Positions 1 to 10,871 of a DNA stretch of 64,000 nucleotides are shown here, one piece after another; positions within the stretch are counted from its first letter, which is position 1; each line of letters begins with the position of its first letter. The notes under the pieces were generated by a model. The model did no database searches. It saw only the letters and a list, made by a program, of their open reading frames with translations, and was not told the DNA's origin. The stretch is from Tenacibaculum dicentrarchi. GTDB lineage: Bacteria > Bacteroidota > Bacteroidia > Flavobacteriales > Flavobacteriaceae. The translations under genes and the position numbers were made by a program. Where the stretch lies: NCBI RefSeq assembly GCF_964036635.1, contig NZ_OZ038524.1:1865001-1929000 (forward strand). Reading direction: 5' to 3'.

Positions 1-1208
<1,208 letters not shown>

Positions 1209-1449
1209 ATATTTTAAATAATATTTAATGAATAAGTTTCAAAAGAATTTAACTTCGTTAGAAGTTGTGGTTATTCTACTCTTATTTACGCTGTCAATTT
1301 CAATATTTTCAATGAACCTAGTTTTTAAAAAAAAAACCAGAGATAAGAATAATCTTATCATTTTTTGTAGAAACGTTAGAATCGAACTAACTGACATACT
1401 ATTGTCATTTCCAAATTTCTTTAATCGTTACGCTTTCTGAAAGCGGTTG

Positions 1450-1481
1450 CAAATATACATTCTTTTATTTGTTTTAAACAA
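1450..1481 (-). promoter_or_regulatory. rRNA promoter P1 (proximal)
   Basis: On the minus strand there is TTG, 21 bases, then TATATTTG, matching the Bacteroidota sigma-A pattern TTG-N19..21-TAnnTTTG. The bases after it (TTTGCAACCGCT) are shared with the second promoter further upstream. It lies about 240 bases before the 16S 5' end, leaving room for a leader. Confidence 0.7.
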
Positions 1482-1583
1482 GTTAAAATTAACTTATTTT
1501 TTACATTTTATTAAAATGATACTTAACGATATTTTAAGGAACAGTTGTTAACTTTTAAACTTGCGTTTTGTTGTTAGCGGTTG

Positions 1584-1613
1584 CAAATCTACGTCCTTTT
1601 ATTGGACTGACAA
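1584..1613 (-). promoter_or_regulatory. rRNA promoter P2 (distal)
   Basis: On the minus strand TTG, exactly 19 bases, then TAGATTTG, an excellent match to the Bacteroidota promoter consensus. It is followed by the same TTTGCAACCGCT segment as the proximal promoter 134 bases downstream. Tandem promoters are usual for rRNA operons. Confidence 0.7.
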
Positions 1614-2098
1614 GGGGTTTTATTTGTTTATTTTAAAAGTATTTTATTAATCGCTGATTACTAGAAGATTGATTTGTGTGTTTTTTTATCTTTTATGTTC
1701 TATTAGTTTTAAAAAGTAGGATTCTGCTAAAATTAGCACATATCAATATCTGAAATTATGTTTTTTTGGAGTGTTAAAAGTCATTAAAAATAGCTTAGAA
1801 CGTTTTGTTTTGCTATTTTAGTAATAGATTTTTATTTGTTTTTTTGATTTTAATACTGATAAAGTTCTCGATACTATTTTTTTGAAGGAAAAAAAATCAC
1901 TCGAACTGACAGTTTATTGTTCGTTTATGGAAATTTTACTTCCGATTTTCAGGCTGATGTTCTGGGGTTCTCATTTTGATGCGATGCTGAAATAAATTCA
2001 GCAGGACGTTTTGAATTACCTAAACAGAAAAAAAATCATTAGAACTGATATTTATTATTCGTTAATGGGGTTTCGTTTTGAATTCTCCAAACAAGAAC

Positions 2099-2131
2099 AA
2101 ACCTCACAGGTTTTAAAAACCTGTGAGGTTT
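2099..2131. repeat. Palindromic repeat, 16-base arms
   Basis: AAACCTCACAGGTTTT, one A, then its exact reverse complement. The arms are perfect and almost contiguous. Palindromes with this CCTCACAGG/CCTGTGAGG core are, from memory, common dispersed repeats in Bacteroidota genomes. It is over 260 bases from the next gene, so a terminator role for a specific gene is not evident. Confidence 0.8.
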
Positions 2132-2212
2132 AAGTTTTACTGCTCGAAATGATAGTATAAACTTTGCCTAAATTATAGTTAAGTTCTCGAATTATTAAAA
2201 AAAGTACAAATG

Positions 2213-2297
2213 CCTAGCCCCGATTGAAGCTTTGTTTGAGCTCTTTTTTTGATTTTTCTTCAAAAAAAAGCGAGTGCGGAAAGCGGGTAATTGCTTC
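2213..2297. repeat. Structured dispersed repeat, copy 1
   Basis: About 85 bases beginning CCTAGCCCCGATTGAAGC and ending GCGGGTAATTGCTTC. Two more copies lie at 5604-5690 and 40683-40770. A GAAGC/GCTTC stem encloses an inner T-run/A-run hairpin, and CCCG can pair with CGGG across the stem. This copy has the weakest outer stem (5 pairs instead of 8). It lies about 100 bases before the porin start. Confidence 0.8.
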
Positions 2298-2397
2298 TAA
2301 TAAAATAATTATTGACTTAATAAAGATAAATATAAGGTCTTTCTGTTCATATTGTATATTTGTTTATTATCAAAACAGTTTATAAAATAAAATATCT

Positions 2398-3402
2398 ATG
2401 AAAAAAATGATGATTGCCGCTATGGTATTAGTGGTTTTTGCTGCAAATGCTCAAGAAAAATTTAAAAAACAAGATAGTCAAAAAATTACAGTTTATGGTA
2501 GTTTAAGACCCTCTGTTACTTATCGAAATGATAAAGTAAAAAATATTGAAAGCCTTGATGTTACTGATTTTTTCTCTCGATTAGGTTTTAAAGCGGAACA
2601 GAACATTGATAAAAATCTAACGGCTTTTGTTCATGGAGAATGGGATATTGATATTGAAGGTGATGCCGATTTTGGCGATGCTCGTTTAGGCTATGCGGGT
2701 TTAAAAGGAAATTGGGGACGCATTGCTATTGGTAAACAATGGTCGCCACATTACAATATTGTTGCCGAAGTAACGGATGTTTTTAACCATAGGTCGAGCC
2801 CTTTTGCTTATGATACGCAAAGTCCTTTTAGAACTAATAATTTGGTTACCTACAAAAATACATTAGGAAATTTTAAAATTGATGCAGGTGTACAAATAAA
2901 TGGTGATTCTGGCTCTACTAATGGCGGGGTTACTGATGATGCCTACGGAAGAAGTTATGTGGATAGCGCAATACTTGGTGTAGGATATACTGCTGAAAAT
3001 TTTTATTTAGGAACTTCTTATTTAGCAGATGAAGATAAAACTGGTGTTAAGCGTGATATTTTTGCTTTTGCAGCTTCCACTACGCTTTTTAATAATTTAT
3101 ATACCGCTATTAATTATCAAAATATTAATATTAAAAATAATGATGATTTAAAACTGGATGGAAGTACCTTAGATGTTGCTGCTGTATATTCTTTTAATGA
3201 AAGATATCACCTTAAATCAAGCTATTTTAATTATGATAACGGTACTGTAAATGGTAATGGTTTTAATTTTACTTTTGAAAAAAGGTTTAAAAAGAACGTT
3301 CGAACCTATATTGAAGTTTTAAACTATAATGATTCTGATAAGCCTGCAATTACAAATGTTTCGGTTGGTTTACGTTACGATTTATCGTATGATTTGTTGT
3401 AA
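2398..3402 (+). CDS. Porin, Gram-negative general porin family
   Basis: A 334-residue outer-membrane beta-barrel protein, inferred to be a diffusion channel. The signal peptide (about 1-18, ending ANA-QEK) is followed by a first strand with VYGSLRPSV. The motifs FSRLGF and WGRIAIGKQWSP are typical of the OmpC/OmpF-like Porin_4 family. Alternating aromatic/hydrophobic strands continue to the end (VGLRYDLSYDLL). Length suits a 16-stranded trimeric porin. It stands alone, with a repeat-rich region upstream and a palindromic repeat just after its stop that could act as a terminator. Most outer-membrane uptake in Bacteroidota uses SusC/D or OmpA-type proteins, so classical porins are less common there. 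Substrate unknown. Confidence 0.8.
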   Translation: MKKMMIAAMVLVVFAANAQEKFKKQDSQKITVYGSLRPSVTYRNDKVKNIESLDVTDFFSRLGFKAEQNIDKNLTAFVHGEWDIDIEGDADFGDARLGYAGLKGNWGRIAIGKQWSPHYNIVAEVTDVFNHRSSPFAYDTQSPFRTNNLVTYKNTLGNFKIDAGVQINGDSGSTNGGVTDDAYGRSYVDSAILGVGYTAENFYLGTSYLADEDKTGVKRDIFAFAASTTLFNNLYTAINYQNINIKNNDDLKLDGSTLDVAAVYSFNERYHLKSSYFNYDNGTVNGNGFNFTFEKRFKKNVRTYIEVLNYNDSDKPAITNVSVGLRYDLSYDLL

Positions 3403-3414
3403 AATAATAAAATG

Positions 3415-3442
3415 GTAGAGACGCGATAAATCGCGTCTCTAC
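3415..3442. repeat. Palindromic repeat, 13-base arms; possible terminator
   Basis: GTAGAGACGCGAT, AA, then the exact reverse complement. It lies 13 bases after the porin stop and 21 bases beyond the end of the convergent ettA gene, so it may serve both as terminator, although no long T-run follows. The sequence belongs to a type of GAGACGCGAT palindrome that I recall as a common dispersed repeat in Bacteroidota and cyanobacteria. Confidence 0.75.
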
Positions 3443-3462
3443 GGAATTATATAAACAAAAAA

Positions 3463-5154
3463 TTATCTAATTAATTTTCTGTATTTAATTCGTTTTGGCA
3501 TTAAATCACCACCTAAACGTTTCTTTTTATTTGCTTCGTATTCAGAGAATCCTCCTTCAAAGAAATACACTTCACTGTTTCCTTCAAAAGCTAAAATATG
3601 TGTACAAATTCTATCTAAAAACCATCTATCGTGACTAATAACAACTGCACAACCAGCAAAGTTTTCTAAACCTTCTTCTAATGCTCTTAATGTATTTACA
3701 TCTAAATCATTCGTCGGTTCATCTAATAATAAAACATTTCCTTCTTCCTTTAAAGTCATTGCTAAGTGTAAACGGTTACGCTCACCTCCAGAAAGTGTAG
3801 AAACTTTTTTGTTTTGTTCACTTCCTCCAAAATTAAAACGACTTAAATAAGCACGAGAATTTACTTGCTTCCCTCCCATCATTACTAAATCTTGACCTTC
3901 AGAGAAATTTTCCCAAATAGATTTATCAGGGTCAATGTTAGAGTGTGCCTGATCTACATAAGCGATTTTTGCCGTTTCACCGACTTTAAAACTTCCTGCA
4001 TCAGGAGTTTCTTCTCCCATAATCATTTTAAAAATAGTGGTTTTACCTGCACCATTTGGTCCGATAATTCCAACAATTCCTGCTTGTGGCAAATTAAACT
4101 CTAAGTTATCATATAATAATTTATCGCCAAAAGCTTTTGAAACACTACTTGCTTCAATAACATTCGTTCCTAAACGTGGACCATTAGGAATATAAATTTC
4201 TAATTTTTCATCCGTTTGTTTCTGGTCTTGACTCATCAACTTATCATAGTTCTTCAAACGTGCTTTTTGCTTTGTTTGACGACCTTTAGCTCCTTGACGA
4301 ACCCACTCTAATTCTCTTTCTAATGTTTTTTGACGCTTAGAAGCTGTTTTACTTTCTTGTGCCATTCTGTTAGATTTTTGATCTAACCAAGAAGAGTAGT
4401 TTCCTTTCCAAGGGATTCCTTCACCTCTATCTAATTCTAAAATCCAACCAGCAACGTTATCTAAGAAATATCTATCGTGCGTTACAGCAATTACCGTTCC
4501 TTTATATTGTGCTAAATGATGTTCTAACCAGTGTACAGATTCTGCATCTAAGTGGTTGGTAGGCTCATCTAATAATAAAATTTCTGGTTCTTGTAATAAT
4601 AACCTACATAAAGCAACTCTTCTACGTTCCCCTCCTGATAAGTTTTTAATTGGCGTATCAGCATCTGGAGTACGTAATGCGTCCATTGCAATTTCTAATT
4701 TAGTATCAAGTTCCCAAGCATTAGAAGCATCAATTTTATCTTGAAGTTCTGCTTGTTGCGCCATTAACTTATCCATTTTATCAGCATCAGAATACACTTC
4801 TTCTAAACCAAACATATCGTTGATTTTGTTGTATTCTTCTAAAATTGCTACGGTTTCTGCAACACCTTCTTTAACTATTTCAATAACTGTTTTGGTTTCG
4901 TCTAATTTTGGTTCTTGCTCTAAATAACCAACTTTATAACCTGGTGAAAAAGTAACATCACCTTGAAAATTTTTCTCTACTCCTGCAATTATTTTTAATA
5001 AAGTAGATTTACCCGACCCATTTAAACCTAAAATACCAATTTTAGCTCCGTAAAAGAAACTTAAATAAATATCTTTTAAAACTTGTTTATTGGTACTTTG
5101 ATAGGTCTTTGAGACCTTACTCATTGAAAAAATAACTTTCTTATCGTCTGACAT
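3463..5154 (-). CDS. ettA: Energy-dependent translational throttle protein EttA (ABC-F)
   Basis: A cytoplasmic ABC-F ATPase that binds the ribosomal E site and gates entry into the elongation cycle according to ATP/ADP level (known for E. coli EttA). It has 563 residues against 555 in E. coli. Two ATPase domains are intact: Walker A GLNGSGKST (43-51) and GPNGAGKTT; signatures LSGGERRRVAL and LSGGERNRL; Walker B LLLDEPTNHLD and LLLDEPTNDLD. A charged linker with WVRQGAKGRQTKQKAR lies between them. There are no membrane helices. It starts 21 bases after the small membrane-protein gene on the same strand, so the two may be co-transcribed. Confidence 0.95.
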   Translation of the reverse strand: MSDDKKVIFSMSKVSKTYQSTNKQVLKDIYLSFFYGAKIGILGLNGSGKSTLLKIIAGVEKNFQGDVTFSPGYKVGYLEQEPKLDETKTVIEIVKEGVAETVAILEEYNKINDMFGLEEVYSDADKMDKLMAQQAELQDKIDASNAWELDTKLEIAMDALRTPDADTPIKNLSGGERRRVALCRLLLQEPEILLLDEPTNHLDAESVHWLEHHLAQYKGTVIAVTHDRYFLDNVAGWILELDRGEGIPWKGNYSSWLDQKSNRMAQESKTASKRQKTLERELEWVRQGAKGRQTKQKARLKNYDKLMSQDQKQTDEKLEIYIPNGPRLGTNVIEASSVSKAFGDKLLYDNLEFNLPQAGIVGIIGPNGAGKTTIFKMIMGEETPDAGSFKVGETAKIAYVDQAHSNIDPDKSIWENFSEGQDLVMMGGKQVNSRAYLSRFNFGGSEQNKKVSTLSGGERNRLHLAMTLKEEGNVLLLDEPTNDLDVNTLRALEEGLENFAGCAVVISHDRWFLDRICTHILAFEGNSEVYFFEGGFSEYEANKKKRLGGDLMPKRIKYRKLIR

Positions 5155-5175
5155 TTTGTTGTAATTTTGATTTAA

Positions 5176-5358
5176 TTAAACTCTTCCTTTTAAGGCATTA
5201 AAAACCCATGCGTTTGCAAAAAAACCTAAGCCTACTGCTGCAAAACCATATCCTGCTACCTCATCATATCTAAAAGCTCCTAAGCAGACTAATAAAAGCC
5301 CTATTAAAACCATTATAAGTGTTGCCCATGCTAAGACGTTATTTTTATTCATTGCCAT
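5176..5358 (-). CDS. Small two-helix membrane protein (CAL67264-family-like)
   Basis: 60 residues with two hydrophobic segments (about 9-28 and 38-55) joined by FRYDEVAGYG, ending NALKGRV. I recognise it as a conserved short flavobacterial membrane protein of unknown function that I believe is catalogued as the CAL67264 family. The start could be the first ATG or the one two codons later; nothing decides it. A weak TAnnTTTG-like box (GATATTTG on the minus strand) lies about 40 bases upstream. It sits just before ettA. Confidence 0.75.
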   Translation of the reverse strand: MAMNKNNVLAWATLIMVLIGLLLVCLGAFRYDEVAGYGFAAVGLGFFANAWVFNALKGRV

Positions 5359-5603
5359 AATTTACTCTTTTTACTCTTTACAAAAAATATGTGGGGCAAA
5401 TATCGGCTTTTATTTTATTATTTTTGATGACACTTTTGCCTTTTCGCTATAAAATAGCTTATAATACTTTTTTAAGAGCTATAATTATCGCTATTTTACT
5501 ACTATTTTAATAATTAACGATATTTAAAATCTTTTTATACGCTTCTTATTTAACTTAAAATTTTAAATTAAATTCTAACTTTACTTCAGATAAACAAAAC
5601 CCC

Positions 5604-5690
5604 TAGCCCCGATTGAAGCTTTGTTTGAGCTCCTTTTTTTGATTTTTCTTCAAAAAAAGAGCGAGTGCGGAAAGCGGGAAATAGCTTCAA
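5604..5690. repeat. Structured dispersed repeat, copy 2
   Basis: Same element as at 2213 and 40683. The outer stem TTGAAGCT (5613-5620) pairs perfectly with AGCTTCAA (5683-5690). The inner hairpin pairs GCTC plus seven T with seven A plus GAGC around 5628-5662 with one bulged base. CCCG (5608-5611) can pair with CGGG (5675-5678), which would form a pseudoknot with the outer stem. It begins 10 bases after the lpxD stop, read on the opposite strand, so it may lie in the lpxD 3' untranslated region. The rest of the 5359-5699 gap shows nothing else. Confidence 0.85.
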
Positions 5691-5699
5691 ATAAAAAAT

Positions 5700-6686
5700 T
5701 TACTGCCTCCCTAATTTACGTAAAGCAACCCATTGTTTCATCTTTTCTCTAGCATCGGTTGCTGGATAACCAAGTACAGTTTTTCCTGCGGGAACATCAG
5801 CTATAACACCAGAACCTGCTCCTACAACTGCACCTGAATGAATTGTTGTATGGTCTTTTATGGAAGCACTTCCGCCAATAATAACGCCATCGCCTAAGGT
5901 TACTGAGCCTGCTAAACCACTACTTCCTGCCATAATACAGAACTTTCCTAAAACAGAGTTATGCCCTATTTGAACCAAGTTATCAATTTTACAACCATCG
6001 CCTAAAATAGTTGAGCTAAATTTACCTCTATCGATACATGAATTTGCACCAATTTCTACTTGATTTCCGATAACAACATTTCCTATATGCGGAATTTTTG
6101 TTAATCCTTGTGCGCTTGGTCTGTAACCAAATCCGTCAGCTCCAATACTTACATTAACATGAAAAATACAGTTATTTCCGATAATAGTTCTTTCTCTAAT
6201 TACCGTACCCGACCAAACTGTGGTATTTTGACCAATAGTAGTATCATCAAAAATAGTAACGTTTGGATATAATATAACATTATTAGCTAACACAACATTT
6301 TTACCAACATAAGTATTTGCTCCTATTTTACAGCCTTCGCCTATTGTTGCAGTTTTATCGATTACAGCTGTTGGATGAATTGCTGTTTCAAAATGTGGTG
6401 CTTCTGGTTGAAATGCCTCTAATAATGTTGCCATTGCTAAATCGGCATTTTCAACCTTTATGAATGCTTTATTATCTTCTGGATGAATATCTAACTTACT
6501 ACATACAATAGCTGCACTTGCATTAGAAGTATTCCATAATTTTGCAAATTTTTTATTTCCAATAAAAGTAATTTGTCCTTTTTGAGCTTTTTCAATTTGC
6601 TCGGGAGCAGTAATTTTTTCAGTGCAATTTCCTAATAATTCTCCATTTAATAATGAATTGATTTCTTGTATAGTAAATGAGTTCAT
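5700..6686 (-). CDS. lpxD: UDP-3-O-acylglucosamine N-acyltransferase LpxD
   Basis: Transfers the second 3-hydroxyacyl chain from acyl-ACP to UDP-3-O-acyl-glucosamine in lipid A synthesis, in the cytoplasm. 328 residues against about 340 in E. coli. The N-terminal uridine-binding domain (about 1-100) is followed by a left-handed beta-helix of hexapeptide repeats (about 102-295) and a short helical C-terminus. The catalytic histidine is in QIGHNSVLG (His242) and is followed by the typical MAGSSGLAGS turn. No other lpx genes are nearby, which is unusual compared with proteobacterial lpx clusters. A structured repeat follows the stop directly. Confidence 0.93.
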   Translation of the reverse strand: MNSFTIQEINSLLNGELLGNCTEKITAPEQIEKAQKGQITFIGNKKFAKLWNTSNASAAIVCSKLDIHPEDNKAFIKVENADLAMATLLEAFQPEAPHFETAIHPTAVIDKTATIGEGCKIGANTYVGKNVVLANNVILYPNVTIFDDTTIGQNTTVWSGTVIRERTIIGNNCIFHVNVSIGADGFGYRPSAQGLTKIPHIGNVVIGNQVEIGANSCIDRGKFSSTILGDGCKIDNLVQIGHNSVLGKFCIMAGSSGLAGSVTLGDGVIIGGSASIKDHTTIHSGAVVGAGSGVIADVPAGKTVLGYPATDAREKMKQWVALRKLGRQ

Positions 6687-6751
6687 TTTATTTTTTTGGG
6701 GATTAATTTGTTAAAAATAGTGTTTAATTCCTTATTAAAGACAAATCAAAA

Positions 6752-6779
6752 AAAAATCCTACATTAATGTAGGATTTTT
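6752..6779. terminator. Intrinsic terminator after fadH
   Basis: AAAAATCCTACATT followed directly by its exact reverse complement gives a 14-pair hairpin with A/T flanks, a U-tract on either strand. It lies 21 bases past the fadH stop and before the lpxD start, both on the minus strand, so it separates the two transcripts. Confidence 0.8.
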
Positions 6780-6799
6780 AAAATACTAGTATTTTTTTA

Positions 6800-8824
<2,025 letters not shown>

Positions 8825-8844
8825 CTATTACGTGTTTTAAAGTG

Positions 8845-8874
8845 TTATGCGTGCATAATATATTGCAAGATACG
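8845..8874 (-). promoter_or_regulatory. Candidate fadH promoter and operator
   Basis: TTATGC-GT-GCATAA (8845-8858) is an inverted repeat 20 bases before the fadH start. Just upstream on the minus strand is TATCTTGC (8867-8874), close to the TAnnTTTG box. A repressor bound here would sit on the first transcribed bases. Which regulator binds is unknown. Confidence 0.4.
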
Positions 8875-8889
8875 TTTTTTATTAAAACA

Positions 8890-8930
8890 AAAAACTCAAG
8901 TATTTTCTTAAAAAGAACGTACTTGAATTT
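8890..8930 (-). terminator. Weak candidate terminator after the decarboxylase gene
   Basis: TCAAGTA (8896-8902) and TACTTGA (8920-8926) can form a seven-pair stem with a 17-base loop; AAA/TTT outside the stem can extend it past one mismatch, and an A-rich run lies on its left. It lies about 40 bases past the stop of the minus-strand decarboxylase gene. The long loop makes it weak. Confidence 0.35.
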
Positions 8931-8963
8931 ATTGTTTTAATATCTATTTATGTTAGTTAGCAC

Positions 8964-10082
8964 CTATACTAATTTACATAAGCTATTTACTAATTCTTTT
9001 TTTAAATCTTCTATAAAAATGGTAAGTTGTTCTTTTTTTATCCCTGGAACACAAATTACGTGAGCTATATCTTCTTCAGATGCTAATTGATATTTTTTAC
9101 ATATTTTATCTGAAGGCTTTTCTAATACTACTGTTAACGCATTATTGTTTCGCCATGCTTTTACACCAATTTTATTCAATTCAGCTTCTAAATATGTGGC
9201 TAATACTTGTGATTCTTTTACTCTTTTTGCTAAGCCATTTTTTCCATGTTTTTGAATAAAAGACCACAAAAATAAAGGTGTTAACCCATTACGAGAACCT
9301 GTAATTGTAGTATCAAAAGTACCTACGTAAGATATTGAATTAGCAATACGATTTCTGTGTTTTCGCTTTGCCATTACAATTCCACAAGGAATAGGACCAC
9401 CTATAAACTTATGCCCAGAAATGGCAATACTGTCAACACCTTCTGAAAAATCAAATTTTGGTTTTGGCGTTACAAATGGTGCTATTGTTCCTAAAAAAGC
9501 GGCATCGCAGTGAATATAATAATCTTTTATCGCATATTTTTTGATAATTTTTTTAATTTCATCGAGTTTATCAACAGCTTCAGTCATAGTTGTACCAATA
9601 TTCAAAAAGAAAATAGCTGGTTTATCTCTACGTAACATTAATATTTGTGCTAAATCATCATAATCTATTTCACCATTTGCTTGGCTTCTAACTACAATAT
9701 TTTTAATATTTAATAAGTGTAAGTTCTTTTTAACACTATAATGTGTTGCTTCACTATAATACACCACCGCATCAGGAAAATTTTCTCTAGCCAAATATAA
9801 CCCATATAAATTTCCTTCTGTTCCACCATTTGTTACATAACCCCAAGTATCTTTTAAGTTTGATGAAAGAATATCTGCAAAAAAAGCAATACATTCTTTC
9901 TCAACATCTTTTGTGTCAATAGCTAAGGTAGAGTCAGATTCAGGATCACCTACATTATTAATACATAAATCTAAAAAAGGAGCAAATTCTTTATATGAAA
10001 AATCTTTTGCTAATGGATAACCTAAAAAGGTTTCTGTATTTTTACTAATTCTATTATATATTTTTTCAATTTTATTCATCAC
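8964..10082 (-). CDS. hdc: PLP-dependent decarboxylase, probable histidine decarboxylase
   Basis: Group II pyridoxal-phosphate decarboxylase of 372 residues, close to the 378 of Gram-negative histidine decarboxylases; it would make histamine from histidine in the cytoplasm. Visible motifs are WGYVTNGGTEGN (80-91), the ring-stacking histidine in EATHYS (His114), HCDAA with the PLP-nitrogen Asp193, and SGHKFIGGPIPCG with the PLP lysine Lys225. The substrate is inferred from resemblance to the Morganella-type enzyme; another amino acid cannot be excluded. An Lrp/AsnC regulator is divergent from it, with a 15-base inverted repeat between them, which suggests amino-acid-responsive control. No histidine/histamine antiporter gene is adjacent. 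Confidence 0.75.
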   Translation of the reverse strand: MMNKIEKIYNRISKNTETFLGYPLAKDFSYKEFAPFLDLCINNVGDPESDSTLAIDTKDVEKECIAFFADILSSNLKDTWGYVTNGGTEGNLYGLYLARENFPDAVVYYSEATHYSVKKNLHLLNIKNIVVRSQANGEIDYDDLAQILMLRRDKPAIFFLNIGTTMTEAVDKLDEIKKIIKKYAIKDYYIHCDAAFLGTIAPFVTPKPKFDFSEGVDSIAISGHKFIGGPIPCGIVMAKRKHRNRIANSISYVGTFDTTITGSRNGLTPLFLWSFIQKHGKNGLAKRVKESQVLATYLEAELNKIGVKAWRNNNALTVVLEKPSDKICKKYQLASEEDIAHVICVPGIKKEQLTIFIEDLKKELVNSLCKLV

Positions 10083-10124
10083 TTTTATTTTTTATACAAA
10101 GATAAAAATCAATTTAATAAAACT

Positions 10125-10162
10125 ATTTTAAAGGATAAATTAAGGATTTTATCCTTTAAAAT
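10125..10162. promoter_or_regulatory. Long inverted repeat, candidate Lrp operator
   Basis: ATTTTAAAGGATAAA (10125-10139), an 8-base spacer, then the exact reverse complement TTTATCCTTTAAAAT (10148-10162). A third AAGGAT core lies in the spacer. It sits between the divergent decarboxylase and Lrp genes, 43 bases from the decarboxylase start, where it could control both. Confidence 0.6.
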
Positions 10163-10170
10163 AAATTTTT

Positions 10171-10228
10171 AACAGAAAAATATACTTTACTTTTGATTTA
10201 TATAACCTTAAACAGAAAGATATACTAT
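10171..10228 (+). promoter_or_regulatory. Promoter of the Lrp gene, flanked by 18-base direct repeats
   Basis: TACTTTTG (10188-10195) matches the TAnnTTTG box; no clear TTG lies at the upstream position. It is bracketed by AACAGAAAAATATACTTT (10171-10188) and AACAGAAAGATATACTAT (10211-10228), exactly 40 bases apart, so on the same helix face. The second copy overlaps the Lrp start codon. These may be additional regulator sites. Confidence 0.45.
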
Positions 10229-10691
10229 GCAACAGTTAGACGCTATTGATTTACAGTTAATAAATGAACTTCAAACAGACGGAAAACAATCTATAAAAGA
10301 ACTTTCTCAAAAGATAAATTTATCGATTACACCAACACATGAACGTATTAAAAAAATAGAAGCAAGAGGAATTATCAAAAAATATGTGGCAATTGTTAAT
10401 CCTGAATTAATTAATAAAAGTTTGATTGTATATTGTCAAATAACCTTACTAGAACATCAAGAAGTTGCTTTTAAAGAATTTGAAAACTATATAAATTGTT
10501 TAGATGAAGTAATGGATGTTTCTTACATAGCAGGTGGCTATGATTTCTTATTAAAAGTAATTGTAAGAGATATTAAAGAATATGAAAACTTCATCTTAAA
10601 AAAAATGTCACAACTTAAAATTATTTCAAATATTCAAAGTTCTTTTGTAATTCGGCAAATAAAAAATGAAACTAGAATAAGTGTGAAATAA
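10227..10691 (+). CDS. Lrp/AsnC family transcriptional regulator
   Basis: 154 residues. An N-terminal winged helix-turn-helix (about 5-55: LIANELQ-like start, then SIKELSQKINLS and RIKKIEARGIIKKYVAIV) is followed by the alpha/beta RAM ligand domain (about 70-145) with the typical YDFLLKV strand. These proteins form octamers and respond to amino acids. Its divergence from the decarboxylase gene, together with the inverted repeat between them, suggests it controls that gene and itself. The effector is unknown; histidine would be an obvious guess. Confidence 0.9.
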   Translation: MQQLDAIDLQLINELQTDGKQSIKELSQKINLSITPTHERIKKIEARGIIKKYVAIVNPELINKSLIVYCQITLLEHQEVAFKEFENYINCLDEVMDVSYIAGGYDFLLKVIVRDIKEYENFILKKMSQLKIISNIQSSFVIRQIKNETRISVK

Positions 10692-10820
10692 CTTTTTTAA
10701 AAAAGCAAATAATTTAAATAATTTAAGAAATAATTAACAACTGCGCAAAAAAAATCTTGTTTTATTAAATTTTAAACATATTTAATAAATAGCTGATAAA
10801 ATTAAACAGCCTTATAAATA

Positions 10821-10848
10821 TAATTAACTTAGGTTTGCAGGTTAATTA
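10821..10848 (+). promoter_or_regulatory. Candidate promoter/operator of the collar-LamG operon
   Basis: TAATTAAC (10821-10828) and GTTAATTA (10841-10848) form an 8-base inverted repeat around TAGGTTTG (10830-10837), a perfect TAnnTTTG box. No TTG is seen at the -33 position, so an activator may be needed. It lies 24 bases before the first gene of the surface locus. The rest of the 180-base gap is plain A/T-rich DNA. Confidence 0.4.
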
Positions 10849-10871
10849 TTAAATATAAAAAAACAAGAAAA

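Larger units (their letters stand above)
1640..2397. other. Non-coding stretch with decayed dispersed repeats
   Basis: No credible gene is present between the distal rRNA promoter and the porin gene. Two copies of a roughly 40-base diverged repeat (about 1890-1930 and 2029-2069, core like AAATCACTCGAACTGACAG) are visible, with a shorter third resemblance near 2139-2157. Two AGTTCTCGA motifs occur near 1863 and 2181. The stretch also holds a perfect palindrome and a structured repeat, listed separately. It looks like a landing zone for short dispersed repeats. Confidence 0.5.

Noticed and set aside
1228..1440. 70-residue plus-strand ORF between the 16S gene and its promoters
   Set aside because: It lies in the rRNA leader on the opposite strand, has low-complexity content and no family resemblance.
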